Origin: Roseivirga echinicomitans
Lineage (GTDB): Bacteria; Bacteroidota; Bacteroidia; Cytophagales; Cyclobacteriaceae
Direction of reading: 5' to 3'
Assembly: GCF_001592935.1 (NCBI RefSeq)
Contig: NZ_LRDB01000003.1
Coordinates: forward strand, 209,115 to 273,114
Length of the DNA: 64,000 nucleotides
This document shows positions 27,288-37,101 of the stretch, one piece after another; the stretch's first letter is position 1, and each line of letters opens with the position of its first letter. The notes beneath the pieces are model-generated. The model saw only the letters and a program-made list of their open reading frames with translations, did not search any database and had not been told where the DNA came from. Made by a program: the position numbers and the translations under genes.

Positions 27288-28667
27288 CTAGTAAGCCAAT
27301 TTTTGCCCTTTCATCAGAGCATAAATTGTGAGAAAAATAATTTTAATGTCTAATACAAAAGACCAGTTCTGAAGGTAAAACCTGTCTAGTCTCACCCTAG
27401 AATTCATTTGATAGTAATCTGTTATCTCGCCTCGAAAGCCCATGGCTTGCGCCAAGCCCGTAACCCCCGGCTTATAAGCGTGTCGCTTAGCATACTTTTC
27501 TATTTTACTTTCATAAGCTTTGTTAAGAGAAAGTGGGTGGGGCCTTGGACCCACAATTGACATATTACCAATCAATACATTGAAGAATTGCGGAAACTCG
27601 TCCAAGCTTGTTTTTCGTAAAAAAGTACCAAACCTTGTTATCCTTGGATCATTCTTACTGGCCCAAACAAAATCAGATTCATTGTTCTTCACCATGGTCC
27701 TGAATTTATAACAGTAAAATGGTGTATTTCCTTTACCATGCCTAAGCTGTTTAAACAGAATTGGCCCTTTGGATTCTAATTTTATAATCAAGCCAAAGAC
27801 GGGGTACATCCAACTTAGAAAAAACACGAAAATCAGAAAAGCAAATACCACATCAAAAGCACGCTTCACAAAAGTATTTACCTTGGCATCTAGCGGTAAG
27901 TTATTAACATCAATTACTGGTACCGCATCATATCTTCGAAGCACAAAGTTCTTAATTGCTTCGGTTTTGAATTCTGGCAAGAGTTTTACTCTTTTTAAAC
28001 TACTCTCTCCAATTTCAATTGCCCTCTCCAATACATACTTGGGAGCTCTCTCACTCACATAGATATGATCTATATTGTCAAGGTTTGCCTTCAGAAAATC
28101 TTTGAAGTCTCCCAAATATGAATACTCCTGATTGTTGCCATTCACATCTCCATAAAACCCAAGACATCTTATCCCGTAGTGACTTTTTCTTTTAAGTGTC
28201 TCGAATAGCTTAGTCCCTAGGTCATCATTACCTAGTATAACTGCATACCTGATATTACCACCAAATTCCCTATACTTATCTAGCACAAGATGAACTGAAA
28301 CCCTATAAATGGTTAGCCATAGAAAGAGAAGTAGAACTAAAGTGGTCAAAAAATGACGTTCCAGAGATTCAGATTCAGAAAACAACCAAAAAATTGAAAT
28401 AACAGAAATGAAAATGAATACGCTAAAAAAGGCCTTTTTGAATGTGGTGTAGTAACTAACTGCTCTGCCTATTTTATAATCTTTATTCAGGTATGATATA
28501 ATGGGCCAAGTAGATAAATAAATTGTCAACAATAAGAGGTAAGGCTTACTAACAACAAACTGACCCTCAGCCACATACACTGAACTAAAGAAAATAATTG
28601 TTAAAACAATCATTTCCCCTAACACAAATAAATACGGAAAGTATCTGTTAAACCTTTTTCTCACCAC
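27288..28667 (-). CDS. WcaJ-like polyprenyl glycosylphosphotransferase
   Basis: The 459-residue protein starts export-polysaccharide units by moving a sugar-1-phosphate, probably glucose, to undecaprenyl phosphate. It has four to five N-terminal membrane helices, a degenerate nucleotide-binding central region, and a C-terminal bacterial sugar transferase domain from about residue 265: KRAFDVVFA, FKQLRHGKGNTPFYCYKFRTM, DPRITRFGTFLRKTSLDEFPQFFNVL, and GPRPHP. The domain order fits WcaJ/CpsE. It is one of three candidate initiating enzymes in this locus. Confidence 0.93.
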   Translation of the reverse strand: MVRKRFNRYFPYLFVLGEMIVLTIIFFSSVYVAEGQFVVSKPYLLLLTIYLSTWPIISYLNKDYKIGRAVSYYTTFKKAFFSVFIFISVISIFWLFSESESLERHFLTTLVLLLFLWLTIYRVSVHLVLDKYREFGGNIRYAVILGNDDLGTKLFETLKRKSHYGIRCLGFYGDVNGNNQEYSYLGDFKDFLKANLDNIDHIYVSERAPKYVLERAIEIGESSLKRVKLLPEFKTEAIKNFVLRRYDAVPVIDVNNLPLDAKVNTFVKRAFDVVFAFLIFVFFLSWMYPVFGLIIKLESKGPILFKQLRHGKGNTPFYCYKFRTMVKNNESDFVWASKNDPRITRFGTFLRKTSLDEFPQFFNVLIGNMSIVGPRPHPLSLNKAYESKIEKYAKRHAYKPGVTGLAQAMGFRGEITDYYQMNSRVRLDRFYLQNWSFVLDIKIIFLTIYALMKGQKLAY

Positions 28668-28714
28668 TTGAGAATTATTTTTATTTCAATTATATCACAA
28701 AAAAAATATTGCCA

Positions 28715-28722
28715 CAAAGATA
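28715..28722 (-). promoter_or_regulatory. -7 promoter element of the WcaJ-like gene
   Basis: The minus strand reads TATCTTTG, an exact TAnnTTTG match, 48 bases before the start codon, in an AT-rich 93-base gap. Confidence 0.45.
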
Positions 28723-28760
28723 TTAAAACAAGCCAAACCTTTCACATGTTGTACGCTGAA

Positions 28761-30299
28761 TTAATAATTTGACAATTTGTATCGGACAGACAGTTCAAAC
28801 CCAACAGCCTGATACAGTTGACCAAAATCGTTTGCAAGCCTTATATTCAATGACAATGGCTTTAAGTCAAACACTTGTTTATAATCAACTTCTATTGAAG
28901 TGTACCATTGTTTTTTAGCTGGTAGAAAAACATATTCAAAATTAGGGTCTCTGTCTATTCCCCCCCAATTGAATCTGCCCTCATACAACCCCGCATAAGT
29001 ACCAAAGTTTTTTGAGTATGTCAATAGCCCTTTATAGGTAATTTTAGAAGTAAAGCGCCCCTCAATCCCTATATGGAGCGCTGATAATCTATTATTCGCA
29101 ATAGCCACACCGTAATCTGGATAAGGTTCAAGAAAGTTAAGAGTACGCTTGTAAGTTAAAATCAATGGGTTTCCAATTACTTGATCATGGTATGTCCAAC
29201 CCGAACGATACAAATAATTATTGTAGATGTCATCTCTTTCACCAAATTCATTGTTCCGATTTTGCTCTTCGGTTTGGATATCATCTGTAGGATCTGGAAG
29301 TCCACGCCCACTCTGCCACTTTGTTCTTACCACCTCGATATAAAACTTATTTACCAAAGATTCATTCTCTGGCAAAACCCACTCCAACCCAATTAAAAAA
29401 TCCTTAAAACTTATGAATTGGATACTACCGGCATCTTCAAACGGCTTTTGATAATTTAGACTCAGTGTATGAGCTCCTAATCTTTTTTTGAAGATGAACT
29501 CTGTTAAACCAAGATGATTACCAATGGCATTTCCCTCGCCAGCGCTTGTGCCATCTGGATTATGAATGCCCCTTCCCATAAACACTCTGAAATAATTGTT
29601 TAAACTACTCGGCTGTTTATCACCTTGTGGTGAGACGCCCCCATACTGAGCAAAATGTACAATCCCCGATGAAATTTGCAAACCAATTAAGTCGTCTAAA
29701 TCAATCATCCCATAAAAGGTCTTACCATGTAAAAGCGCCTTTGAAATGTATCTATCTTTCTCCATCCACCTTTGACTCAAAGAACCTCTAAACTTCAAAT
29801 AATGATGCGTGAAAGGAACGGACTTGTACTCATTCAAGCTAATTTCAAGCATTGGAATTGGTAGTGCATTTTCACTCAACGCCAATGACCCAGATGATAG
29901 ATCAGCGTGTAATCCGCCATAAGTTTTTTTGATTCTTCCAGCGTTAAATTCCCAGTCTTTAAATTTCGCACCTAAATAAAGCGTTGATAATCTTTCGTTT
30001 CTAAAACTCAAGCCTGAAGAAAGCGTCCAAGAATCGCTAATTATTCTTTTATACTGTAGCTCCCCTTTCAGAAAGACAGGCGCATCACCGTCAACTTCTC
30101 CATACTGGTTATTAACAAGGTAAAAAGGAGCAAAGCTCTTGGAGGAAATAAGAGTTCCTGATTGAATTTCCAGGTCTAGCGTGTCAAGTTTAGCGGAAAC
30201 ATCCTGAGCTAGCGTCACTTTATAAAGAATCAGGAATATGCCAAATAAAAAGAGTCTCAATACAATTAAATTTAATCCTTCAAATATATCAAATCCCAT
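28761..30299 (-). CDS. Capsule assembly Wzi family outer-membrane protein, second copy
   Basis: The protein (512 residues from ATG 30299; an in-frame ATG at 30317 would add six) begins with a long hydrophobic signal ending LAQD. It shows the same blocks as the first copy: LYLGAKFKDWEFNAGRIK, QRWMEKDRYISKALLHGKTFY, VHFAQYGG, GNAIGNHLGL, and YRSGWTYHDQVIGNPL. A beta-barrel in the outer membrane is expected. The two copies are clearly paralogous but diverged and face each other around the WcaJ-like gene. Confidence 0.8.
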   Translation of the reverse strand: MGFDIFEGLNLIVLRLFLFGIFLILYKVTLAQDVSAKLDTLDLEIQSGTLISSKSFAPFYLVNNQYGEVDGDAPVFLKGELQYKRIISDSWTLSSGLSFRNERLSTLYLGAKFKDWEFNAGRIKKTYGGLHADLSSGSLALSENALPIPMLEISLNEYKSVPFTHHYLKFRGSLSQRWMEKDRYISKALLHGKTFYGMIDLDDLIGLQISSGIVHFAQYGGVSPQGDKQPSSLNNYFRVFMGRGIHNPDGTSAGEGNAIGNHLGLTEFIFKKRLGAHTLSLNYQKPFEDAGSIQFISFKDFLIGLEWVLPENESLVNKFYIEVVRTKWQSGRGLPDPTDDIQTEEQNRNNEFGERDDIYNNYLYRSGWTYHDQVIGNPLILTYKRTLNFLEPYPDYGVAIANNRLSALHIGIEGRFTSKITYKGLLTYSKNFGTYAGLYEGRFNWGGIDRDPNFEYVFLPAKKQWYTSIEVDYKQVFDLKPLSLNIRLANDFGQLYQAVGFELSVRYKLSNY

Positions 30300-30348
30300 A
30301 TGTATTTCTGTAGTCAATCTTTACTTAAAAAACTGCCCTATTCATTAA

Positions 30349-30453
30349 ATGAGTATGAAAAGCTTACAGCTTCAGAGTCTACCTCGAGTATTATTGTTCT
30401 CTCTTTTACTTTACTCCGTATATTTCACAGCTTTTCTTAATTATTCAGAATAA
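30349..30453 (+). CDS. Candidate 34-residue hydrophobic peptide
   Basis: In the 208-base divergent gap an ATG frame of 34 codons encodes a short basic start, a run of hydrophobic residues (PRVLLFSLLLYSVYFTAFL) and a polar end NYSE. It could be a one-helix membrane peptide, or chance in AT-rich DNA. No homologue is recognised. Confidence 0.2.
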   Translation: MSMKSLQLQSLPRVLLFSLLLYSVYFTAFLNYSE

Positions 30454-30507
30454 GTTTCCCATTTTTGATAGTTCCTTATCAATTGTGAACCTGCGTTTTC
30501 TAATTAA

Positions 30508-31191
30508 ATGAATAGAAAGTCCCTCAACTATATCTTTTGCGCTTTTGCTTTGCTCTGTTTTTCGTGCGAGGACATTGTACCCGAGGAAGAGCTTATTTAT
30601 TTCAACGACTTCGATAATGGGGACTATCCAGGCATTTCTGGCGTGAAGATATCAAACTTTGATGGCGATGTTGTTATGGGTAACTTCAATAATAGTGGAT
30701 TTCAGCTTTCATTAGATGATTTACCAGATCATGAATATATAAGAGTTTCCTTCGATCTATATATTCACGATTCTTGGGATGGAAATACAAACGAAACAAA
30801 CCCTTTGGGGGAAGACCATGACGCTTGGTTATTAGAATTTGATCCAAATGAAAACCTAAAGTCATCTGAAAAAATATATTTTGAAACTACATTTTCGAAT
30901 GGGCTCTGTATACCCGGTTTCTGCTATAGCCAATCGTACCCGCGTGAGTTCCCCTTTCCAAATAACTCAAAACTAGAGGCTTTTTCAACCAGTCTTCCTG
31001 GTCTATGCGCATGGAAAGATTCTCCAAATGGAACATCTCTTTACAAGTTTGACAAAGTCTTTCTACATAAAAGAAATAGTACAACTATAAGTTTTTATGA
31101 TAGATTAGTACAACCAAATTCCGACAATCCATTATGTGATGAAAGCTGGTCTTTAGACAATTTATCTATAAGCGTTTTTAAGAAAAGATGA
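30508..31191 (+). CDS. Probable surface lipoprotein of unknown family with a DSWDGN motif
   Basis: The 227-residue protein has a lipoprotein signal with Cys20 followed by EDIVPEEE. Acidic residues after the cysteine resemble the lipoprotein export signal of Bacteroidota, so the protein may sit on the cell surface. The body is rich in beta-strand pattern; IRVSFDLYIHDSWDGN (78-93) and DAWLLEFDP suggest a jelly-roll or carbohydrate-binding fold, but I do not recognise a named family. Four cysteines in the second half could form disulfides. It overlaps the third Wzi gene by 4 bases, so it probably works with it at the capsule. Confidence 0.7.
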   Translation: MNRKSLNYIFCAFALLCFSCEDIVPEEELIYFNDFDNGDYPGISGVKISNFDGDVVMGNFNNSGFQLSLDDLPDHEYIRVSFDLYIHDSWDGNTNETNPLGEDHDAWLLEFDPNENLKSSEKIYFETTFSNGLCIPGFCYSQSYPREFPFPNNSKLEAFSTSLPGLCAWKDSPNGTSLYKFDKVFLHKRNSTTISFYDRLVQPNSDNPLCDESWSLDNLSISVFKKR

Positions 31192-32867
31192 AAAAAATAA
31201 TATTGTTAATCTATACTTTCTTACTTTTTGGCGGCCAATTATTTGCCCAAACGATCCCTTTGGGGTCAGCGGTTGTCCAAGATTATTTAAGAAGGCAGCA
31301 GTTACTTGGAAATCTTGATTCTTCATTTTCATTTAATTATCGACCAGTAGTCTTTGGAGGGAACGGTCTTAAGATCGACTCCTTAGTATTTGATACCGAT
31401 AACTACTTTAAAACCATAGCTCGTTTTGATGGCAACAAGGGCAGCTTGAAGATTTTGCCCTTGGATTTTAGGCTAGCCTATGATAGCGATCATCCCGACA
31501 GCAGAAATGACGGAGCAATGATTCGCTCAAGAGGATTACAAACCTATTTAAGTGCGGGGATATATTCAGAATGGGGTCCCCTTACAATTCAGTTGAAACC
31601 AGAATTAATATTTGCAGAAAATAATAGATACCAAGGTTTCCCATTTAAGCCTCGCCATTTTGAGAGTACATGGCAATCTAGATATGTATTTTTTAATCGG
31701 ATAGATGAACCTGAACGTTATGGAGATGGCAATTATACACAAGCCACAGTTGGCCAGTCAAGTATACGGCTAAATCAATGGGGACTATCATTAGGTCTGT
31801 CCACCGAAAACATTTGGTGGGGGCCGGCCATACGTAATAGCTTAATGATGAGTAATAATGCTCAGGGATTTCCGCACATAACCTTTAACACTCAGCGACC
31901 AATTGAAACTTTCATTGGCTCATTTGAAGGACAAATATTGACGGGGCAACTTAAAGCGTCTGGATTCAACCCTCCCTACTATGATTCCCTGTTTAGCGGA
32001 CAAGTACAGTTTGCCCCAAAACCGAATGATTGGCGTTATTTTCAGGCAATAAGTTTCTCTTATTCCCCAAAATGGATTCAAGGGCTTTCATTTGGTGTGA
32101 CAAGGTGGGTTCAGCAGTATTACGCAAATGCCAAAGCGGGAAAAGACTATTTTCCTGCAGTTTCAGGCATATTTAGAGGGAAAGACCCTAACGAATTTGG
32201 GTCTGAGTTAAGACAGGATGAGGCAGCAAGCCTTTTTGGGAGATGGGTCTGGTTTGATTCTAAAGCCGAAGTATACTTTGAATTTGGAAAAAATGATGCT
32301 GCAATTAACTTAAGAGATTTATTAGTTGACTCCGATCACTCAAGAGCTCTAACCATAGGCTTCAGTAAGCTATTTCCAACAGCCAAGAAAGATGAGTTTT
32401 ACCAATTCAATTTTGAATTAACACAAATGTCACAAACGGAGAGCAGATTTTTTAGGAATGCTTTATCGTGGTATATCCATGGCGTTGTTCGGGATGGATA
32501 TACCAATAACGGAGAAGTTCTTGGCTCAGCCTTAGGCCCAGGCGGTAATGCACAATACCTCGAAGTTTCGTGGCTGAAAGGTTTAAAGCGGATTGGCGGA
32601 GCCGTTGAAAGATATGTTCATAATAACGACTTTGCTACTTTCACTTTCTCGGGTGATTTCACAAGGTATTGGGTTGATTATAACCTACATGGTTTTGTTG
32701 AATGGCAATTTGACAAATTATTCCTAAGAGGTTCCTTATTCTACACTAAGTCGCTGAACTATCAGTGGGAAGTTATATTTGACCCTAATGCTACTCCATA
32801 TCCTTACTATCCGGGGAAAGATCGAGATAACTTCAATTTAGATATCAACTTAGCTTACACTTTTTAA
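31188..32867 (+). CDS. Capsule assembly Wzi family outer-membrane protein, third copy
   Basis: The 559-residue protein has a signal peptide ending LFAQT and the hallmark blocks of the larger Bacteroidota Wzi type: [39 protein letters not shown], and [24 protein letters not shown]-terminal aromatic residue (YTF) is consistent with an outer-membrane beta-barrel. It differs strongly from the other two copies. It is translationally coupled to the lipoprotein gene and its stop overlaps the convergent epimerase gene. Confidence 0.85.
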   Translation: MKKIILLIYTFLLFGGQLFAQTIPLGSAVVQDYLRRQQLLGNLDSSFSFNYRPVVFGGNGLKIDSLVFDTDNYFKTIARFDGNKGSLKILPLDFRLAYDSDHPDSRNDGAMIRSRGLQTYLSAGIYSEWGPLTIQLKPELIFAENNRYQGFPFKPRHFESTWQSRYVFFNRIDEPERYGDGNYTQATVGQSSIRLNQWGLSLGLSTENIWWGPAIRNSLMMSNNAQGFPHITFNTQRPIETFIGSFEGQILTGQLKASGFNPPYYDSLFSGQVQFAPKPNDWRYFQAISFSYSPKWIQGLSFGVTRWVQQYYANAKAGKDYFPAVSGIFRGKDPNEFGSELRQDEAASLFGRWVWFDSKAEVYFEFGKNDAAINLRDLLVDSDHSRALTIGFSKLFPTAKKDEFYQFNFELTQMSQTESRFFRNALSWYIHGVVRDGYTNNGEVLGSALGPGGNAQYLEVSWLKGLKRIGGAVERYVHNNDFATFTFSGDFTRYWVDYNLHGFVEWQFDKLFLRGSLFYTKSLNYQWEVIFDPNATPYPYYPGKDRDNFNLDINLAYTF

Positions 32868-33919
32868 GAAGGCATTCTCAGCACCCATGAATCATGTATT
32901 TCCTGAAAGGTAGTTCTAAGGTCCTTGGTGATATTCCAATTTGGATAATGATCTTTCATTTTACTCAGATCCGATATGTAGCAAATATGATCACCTGAAC
33001 GGTTCTGTTCAGAATACTTATACTTCATTGGTTTCCCCGAAATTTCAGAGATCAAATCAAAAGCTTCAAGAATTGAGACAGAGTTTGATCGTCCACCACC
33101 CAAATTATACACTTCCCCTACCCTCGGATTCATCAAAAACTCTTCAATAAACCTTGCCACATCAAACGAGTGTATATTGTCACGCACCTGTTTTCCTTTG
33201 TATCCAAAGATTGTATACTCTCTTTCTATTAAATTACACTTGATTAGATAACTAAGAAAACCGTGCAATTCAACACCACTGTGGTTTGGGCCGGTTAAAC
33301 AGCCTCCTCGTAGGCAGCAAGTAGGCATGTTAAAATATCTTCCATATTCCTGAACCATCACATCCCCAGCCACCTTTGAGGCCCCAAAAATGGAATGCTT
33401 TGATTGGTCAATAGTAAAGCTCTCCTTTATACCATTATAATACTCTTCGTCCGTATAATCCCATCTCTTTTCATGCTCAGTAAGGTTAAGGCTGTTTGGC
33501 GCATCACCGTATACTTTATTTGTTGACATATGAACGAAGGGTACATTAGTAGAAACTCTTCTGAGTCCTTCCAAAAGATTTAAGGTGCCCACAGCATTAA
33601 CATCAAAATCATCAAAGGGCCTCGAAGCCGCCAAATCATGACTAGGTTGTGCAGCTGCATGAACAATTGCATCAGGTTTGACTTTCTGTAAAAAGTCACC
33701 TACTTCAGCTCTATTCCTAATATCAATTACATGATGGGTATAATTAGGGTACAGTTCTTCCAGTCTTTTAGCATTCCATTGAGTATCACCTGCACTGCCG
33801 AAAAAATCGGCCCTCATATTATTGTCTATTCCAATAACCTCCCAATTTCTTTGGGCAAAGAAACTCACAACCTCACTGCCAATTAAGCCCGCAGATCCCG
33901 TTACTAGTAATCGATTCAT
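32864..33919 (-). CDS. NAD-dependent sugar epimerase, CDP-paratose 2-epimerase-like
   Basis: The 351-residue extended SDR has [48 protein letters not shown] and [14 protein letters not shown], blocks typical of CDP-paratose/tyvelose 2-epimerase relatives found in many O-antigen loci. The usual SDR catalytic tyrosine is replaced: the motif reads F178-G-A-S-K182. I recall phenylalanine here in other members of this subgroup, so it need not mean loss of function. No genes for CDP-paratose synthesis are nearby, so the sugar substrate is unknown. It ends the minus-strand run that begins at 38256. Confidence 0.8.
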   Translation of the reverse strand: MNRLLVTGSAGLIGSEVVSFFAQRNWEVIGIDNNMRADFFGSAGDTQWNAKRLEELYPNYTHHVIDIRNRAEVGDFLQKVKPDAIVHAAAQPSHDLAASRPFDDFDVNAVGTLNLLEGLRRVSTNVPFVHMSTNKVYGDAPNSLNLTEHEKRWDYTDEEYYNGIKESFTIDQSKHSIFGASKVAGDVMVQEYGRYFNMPTCCLRGGCLTGPNHSGVELHGFLSYLIKCNLIEREYTIFGYKGKQVRDNIHSFDVARFIEEFLMNPRVGEVYNLGGGRSNSVSILEAFDLISEISGKPMKYKYSEQNRSGDHICYISDLSKMKDHYPNWNITKDLRTTFQEIHDSWVLRMPS

Positions 33920-33953
33920 AATGTATGATTAAATTCTTTTCAAAGAGACCAGA

Positions 33954-34721
33954 CTAATAAGGCCGCCTTAAAAAATACCTATGTTTAATAAATTTGAATA
34001 TAAAATGACTATTTGTTATAAAATACCTTTTTGCTAACCTTTTTGGCTCCTGAATTAGCCTATAGAGCCATTCAAGACCATTTTTCTGCACCCAACTAGG
34101 CGCCTGCTTTACCGTTCCGGCATGGAAGTCAAAAGCAGCACCAACTGCCATCATAGCGGCATACACCCTACCTTTGTGGTTAGCCACCCAGTACTCTTGT
34201 CTTGGGCAACCTCGTCCAACAAGTACTATGTTTGCCCCACTACTATTTATCTTTTCAACATCTTCAAAATCTTCCTCTGCAGTTGCCTCTCTAAATCTAT
34301 CGATATGTACACCGCATATATCCACACTTGGGTAGTCTCTTTCGATAAACTCTTGAAATTTAGATAGGGTACGCTCCGTACTTCCGTAAAGGTAAACTTT
34401 CAAACTCTTTTCGTTTGCTTTTTTCAGTACCCAGAGCGTAAGCTCAGGGCCATAAACTCTATCCTGCATTCCAAGTTTATAGAAACTATTGAGCGCCCAC
34501 CTCACAGGTTGGCCATCTGGAACTATTAAATCAATATTATTTATCACTTGCCCCAATTGAGAATCGGTAATGCTAGTCATTAAGCCATGCACAGCAAGGG
34601 CAGAAACACCGAAACTACATCTTTGAATACCATTTTCCACAATGATTTCTGAAGCAAGCTCATAATCCACATTAGCATATTCGGGCACAAATAATCTATA
34701 CTTCTTAAACGGTTGGCTCAT
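33954..34721 (-). CDS. WecG/TagA/CpsF family glycosyltransferase
   Basis: The 255-residue GT26 enzyme transfers a sugar, typically N-acetylmannosamine or its uronic acid, to a lipid-linked acceptor. Blocks seen are ALAVHGLM, DLIVPDGQPVRWAL, VYGPEL, LYGSTERTL, VGRGCPRQEYWV, AVGAAFDFHAG and APSWVQKNGLEWLYRL. The WecB-type epimerase at 50624 could supply a ManNAc-type donor. It lies 34 bases upstream of the epimerase gene. Confidence 0.92.
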   Translation of the reverse strand: MSQPFKKYRLFVPEYANVDYELASEIIVENGIQRCSFGVSALAVHGLMTSITDSQLGQVINNIDLIVPDGQPVRWALNSFYKLGMQDRVYGPELTLWVLKKANEKSLKVYLYGSTERTLSKFQEFIERDYPSVDICGVHIDRFREATAEEDFEDVEKINSSGANIVLVGRGCPRQEYWVANHKGRVYAAMMAVGAAFDFHAGTVKQAPSWVQKNGLEWLYRLIQEPKRLAKRYFITNSHFIFKFIKHRYFLRRPY

Positions 34722-34767
34722 CTAGGTTTTATCTCAATTACGTTAACGGTATAAAATCATGCAGCTC

Positions 34768-35679
34768 CTAATTCGTTTGGTTAAGAATCGTAGATGCTGC
34801 ATTCAAAACCGTTTTTACGTCAATACTATTCATATTCTGAAATTGGTATGGCAAGTTATATAAATCTCCATATTCAAAAGCTTGATTTGAGAAAACAGCT
34901 ACTTGGCCAGGGTTTAGAGAGTACCTTGGGTTTGTAGGGCCGTAAAGAATAACCGATGGTATATTAAATACCGAAGCCGCTTGTTCGGCAAAAGAGTTTA
35001 CCCCGATTAGCAGTTTGGCATACTTTACCAAGAGTAAGCTTTCATAAATGTTAGTTTTACCCCTGAAGTCTACTACCCCTTCTATAGGGGCATTGTCTTG
35101 TGTGCCAATGTGATAAACACAATAACCCAAAACCTTGAGCCCTTCAACAAGGCGTAACCATTTACTTTGATCCCAATTTTTCTCTTGAAACCAAGCACCT
35201 GCTCCTGATTGAATAACGAGGTACTTTTTATTCTCAACATGATCTCTTATAAAGTCTTTATATTCTCTCTCATCAATAGAAATTGCATGCTTACTTTTAT
35301 GCTCGTTCAATACACCTGCAACTTCCTCCATTATGAGCCTACAATGAAGTGGTTTTCTGATTGTCCAAGGGAAAAAGTCATAGTGGCTATAACTCAACCA
35401 AATCACTGGAAAAGTTAAACGTGAATGCACGGAAAACTGTACATTATCAAACACCTCAGGGAATCCTGAACTTACCGAAATTTTTGCTTTCGGGTATTTA
35501 TATTGAATAGCCTTTACCACTGATGAAGCCATAATAGCATCTCCAAACCCACCATCTCGAATAATAGTTAGGTTCTGGTTATTAAAAAATTTCAGAAAGA
35601 ACAATGAGAGTTTAGTAATGAAGTACTTTCTTACAGCAGAAAAATGTTCTCTAATACTATATGCTCTATTCGTTCTCAC
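34768..35679 (-). CDS. Glycosyltransferase family 9 (heptosyltransferase-like)
   Basis: The 303-residue protein resembles ADP-heptose:LPS heptosyltransferases. DGGFGDAIMASSVVKAIQYKYP near residue 42 is the N-terminal block; QSGAGAWFQEKNWDQSKW and ILYGPTNPRYSL are the C-terminal donor-site blocks. In capsule loci such proteins often use sugars other than heptose. It starts 6 bases after the polymerase-like gene and belongs to the same transcript. Confidence 0.85.
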   Translation of the reverse strand: MRTNRAYSIREHFSAVRKYFITKLSLFFLKFFNNQNLTIIRDGGFGDAIMASSVVKAIQYKYPKAKISVSSGFPEVFDNVQFSVHSRLTFPVIWLSYSHYDFFPWTIRKPLHCRLIMEEVAGVLNEHKSKHAISIDEREYKDFIRDHVENKKYLVIQSGAGAWFQEKNWDQSKWLRLVEGLKVLGYCVYHIGTQDNAPIEGVVDFRGKTNIYESLLLVKYAKLLIGVNSFAEQAASVFNIPSVILYGPTNPRYSLNPGQVAVFSNQAFEYGDLYNLPYQFQNMNSIDVKTVLNAASTILNQTN

Positions 35680-35685
35680 GCTTAT

Positions 35686-37077
35686 TTATGATAATACTTG
35701 ATACTTCTTATTCCTTTGATAAATGGTTTCCGCATAACCAATAAACCACCATGAGATTAATGACACATATATATATGCTTCAGCGTTAGCTGTAAATAAA
35801 GGCAATAGTAATCCGAATTTGACCGAAGCCGCAACGAAGGGGATGACTGCTTCTTGTCGGCTTCTTGATAAGCGGAAAGCTCTCCAAGAGTCACGTATAC
35901 CGAAAAAGAGCATTCCTATATAAATTAATGCACCAAGAAAGCCAAGCTGAACACCATAAATCAAGTATTGATTCTCACCACCTACAATCAAACTTTCTTC
36001 AACTCCACCAGCATTACCGCTCATTGCCAACCCAATACCCATTGGGTTTGACAACATACTCTCCACTGCTTTTAGCCAATCCACAATATGAGTCAAACTG
36101 GAAGAGTTTTGAAATGTAAGTGTATCGATAACAAAATATCGGACTTCATCAGCCGCAAAAAAAGAAATATATAAAACTATACAAACCGCAACGGCAATGG
36201 CTGCTTTCAAAATCTTATAATACCTCATTAAAAAGGCTATAAATATGAGCATTAAAAAAAAAGCTACAAATGAAGCTCTAGAATATGCGAGTAAAACACA
36301 AATAAATGAACAAGCTAGAATTACAAAGTATTTACTCTTGTTTGTTTTATATGGAACTGAAAGCAAATAAATAGTACTCAAGGCAACTGAAATGAGCATA
36401 GAGGATGAAAGCTCCAATGGGTTCGCGAAAAATGAGCCATACCTTGGTCGCCCACCCTCTGCCTCAAAGGTCCAATTAAGACCATACGTACCAACGGGTT
36501 CAAAATCCTTCAAATGTAAATTATACTTGGCATAGCCTACTAAAGTATGAAAATGAGTACTAAAAACCCTTTCCAAAATAATCAGCCCACATGCTAAAAC
36601 AGTCATGATAAATATGACGTTGAAAACTCTATCCCAATACTTAAAGTCAATCTTGATCTGACGACCAAAAAAGTAAAATATCCCTATTAACAAGATATTT
36701 TTTAAATAGACGGCTTTATTGGTAAATGTGGCTTCGCCAACACCCAATACAAAGAAGATAAAAGAGAGCACAAGAAAGGAAAGAAAAAGGCCATCCAAAA
36801 AAGATATTTCCCACTTCCTATTTAGCATGTTTCTTTGGCCAGATATCCATACACCAAGAGCTCCAAAGATTACAATCTCTTTAGAGTATTGAATCAAATT
36901 AACTAAAATAGGCAATTCAAAAGCATCGTAATTAAAGGTTAAAAAAAGCGCATAAATAGGGAAAAAGATTACGGAAAAAAGTAGCACATATTCAAACTTC
37001 CCCCTAAGGACAGCATCGAGCACATAGAAAAATAATATGGAATAAAGTATTAAAAGAAAAGTAGCAACGATAGTCAT
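35686..37077 (-). CDS. O-antigen polymerase-like membrane protein (Wzy), first copy
   Basis: The 463-residue protein has about eleven to twelve hydrophobic helices and one large polar loop near residues 165-220 that contains RPRYGSFFANPLELS, as in the Wzy/O-antigen ligase superfamily. It probably links repeat units in the periplasm. Sequence in this family is poorly conserved, so ligase and polymerase cannot be separated here. The flanking genes are glycosyltransferases in the same direction. Confidence 0.75.
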   Translation of the reverse strand: MTIVATFLLILYSILFFYVLDAVLRGKFEYVLLFSVIFFPIYALFLTFNYDAFELPILVNLIQYSKEIVIFGALGVWISGQRNMLNRKWEISFLDGLFLSFLVLSFIFFVLGVGEATFTNKAVYLKNILLIGIFYFFGRQIKIDFKYWDRVFNVIFIMTVLACGLIILERVFSTHFHTLVGYAKYNLHLKDFEPVGTYGLNWTFEAEGGRPRYGSFFANPLELSSSMLISVALSTIYLLSVPYKTNKSKYFVILACSFICVLLAYSRASFVAFFLMLIFIAFLMRYYKILKAAIAVAVCIVLYISFFAADEVRYFVIDTLTFQNSSSLTHIVDWLKAVESMLSNPMGIGLAMSGNAGGVEESLIVGGENQYLIYGVQLGFLGALIYIGMLFFGIRDSWRAFRLSRSRQEAVIPFVAASVKFGLLLPLFTANAEAYIYVSLISWWFIGYAETIYQRNKKYQVLS

Positions 37078-37101
37078 TCGGTTATTTTATCATTAAGTCA
37101 A

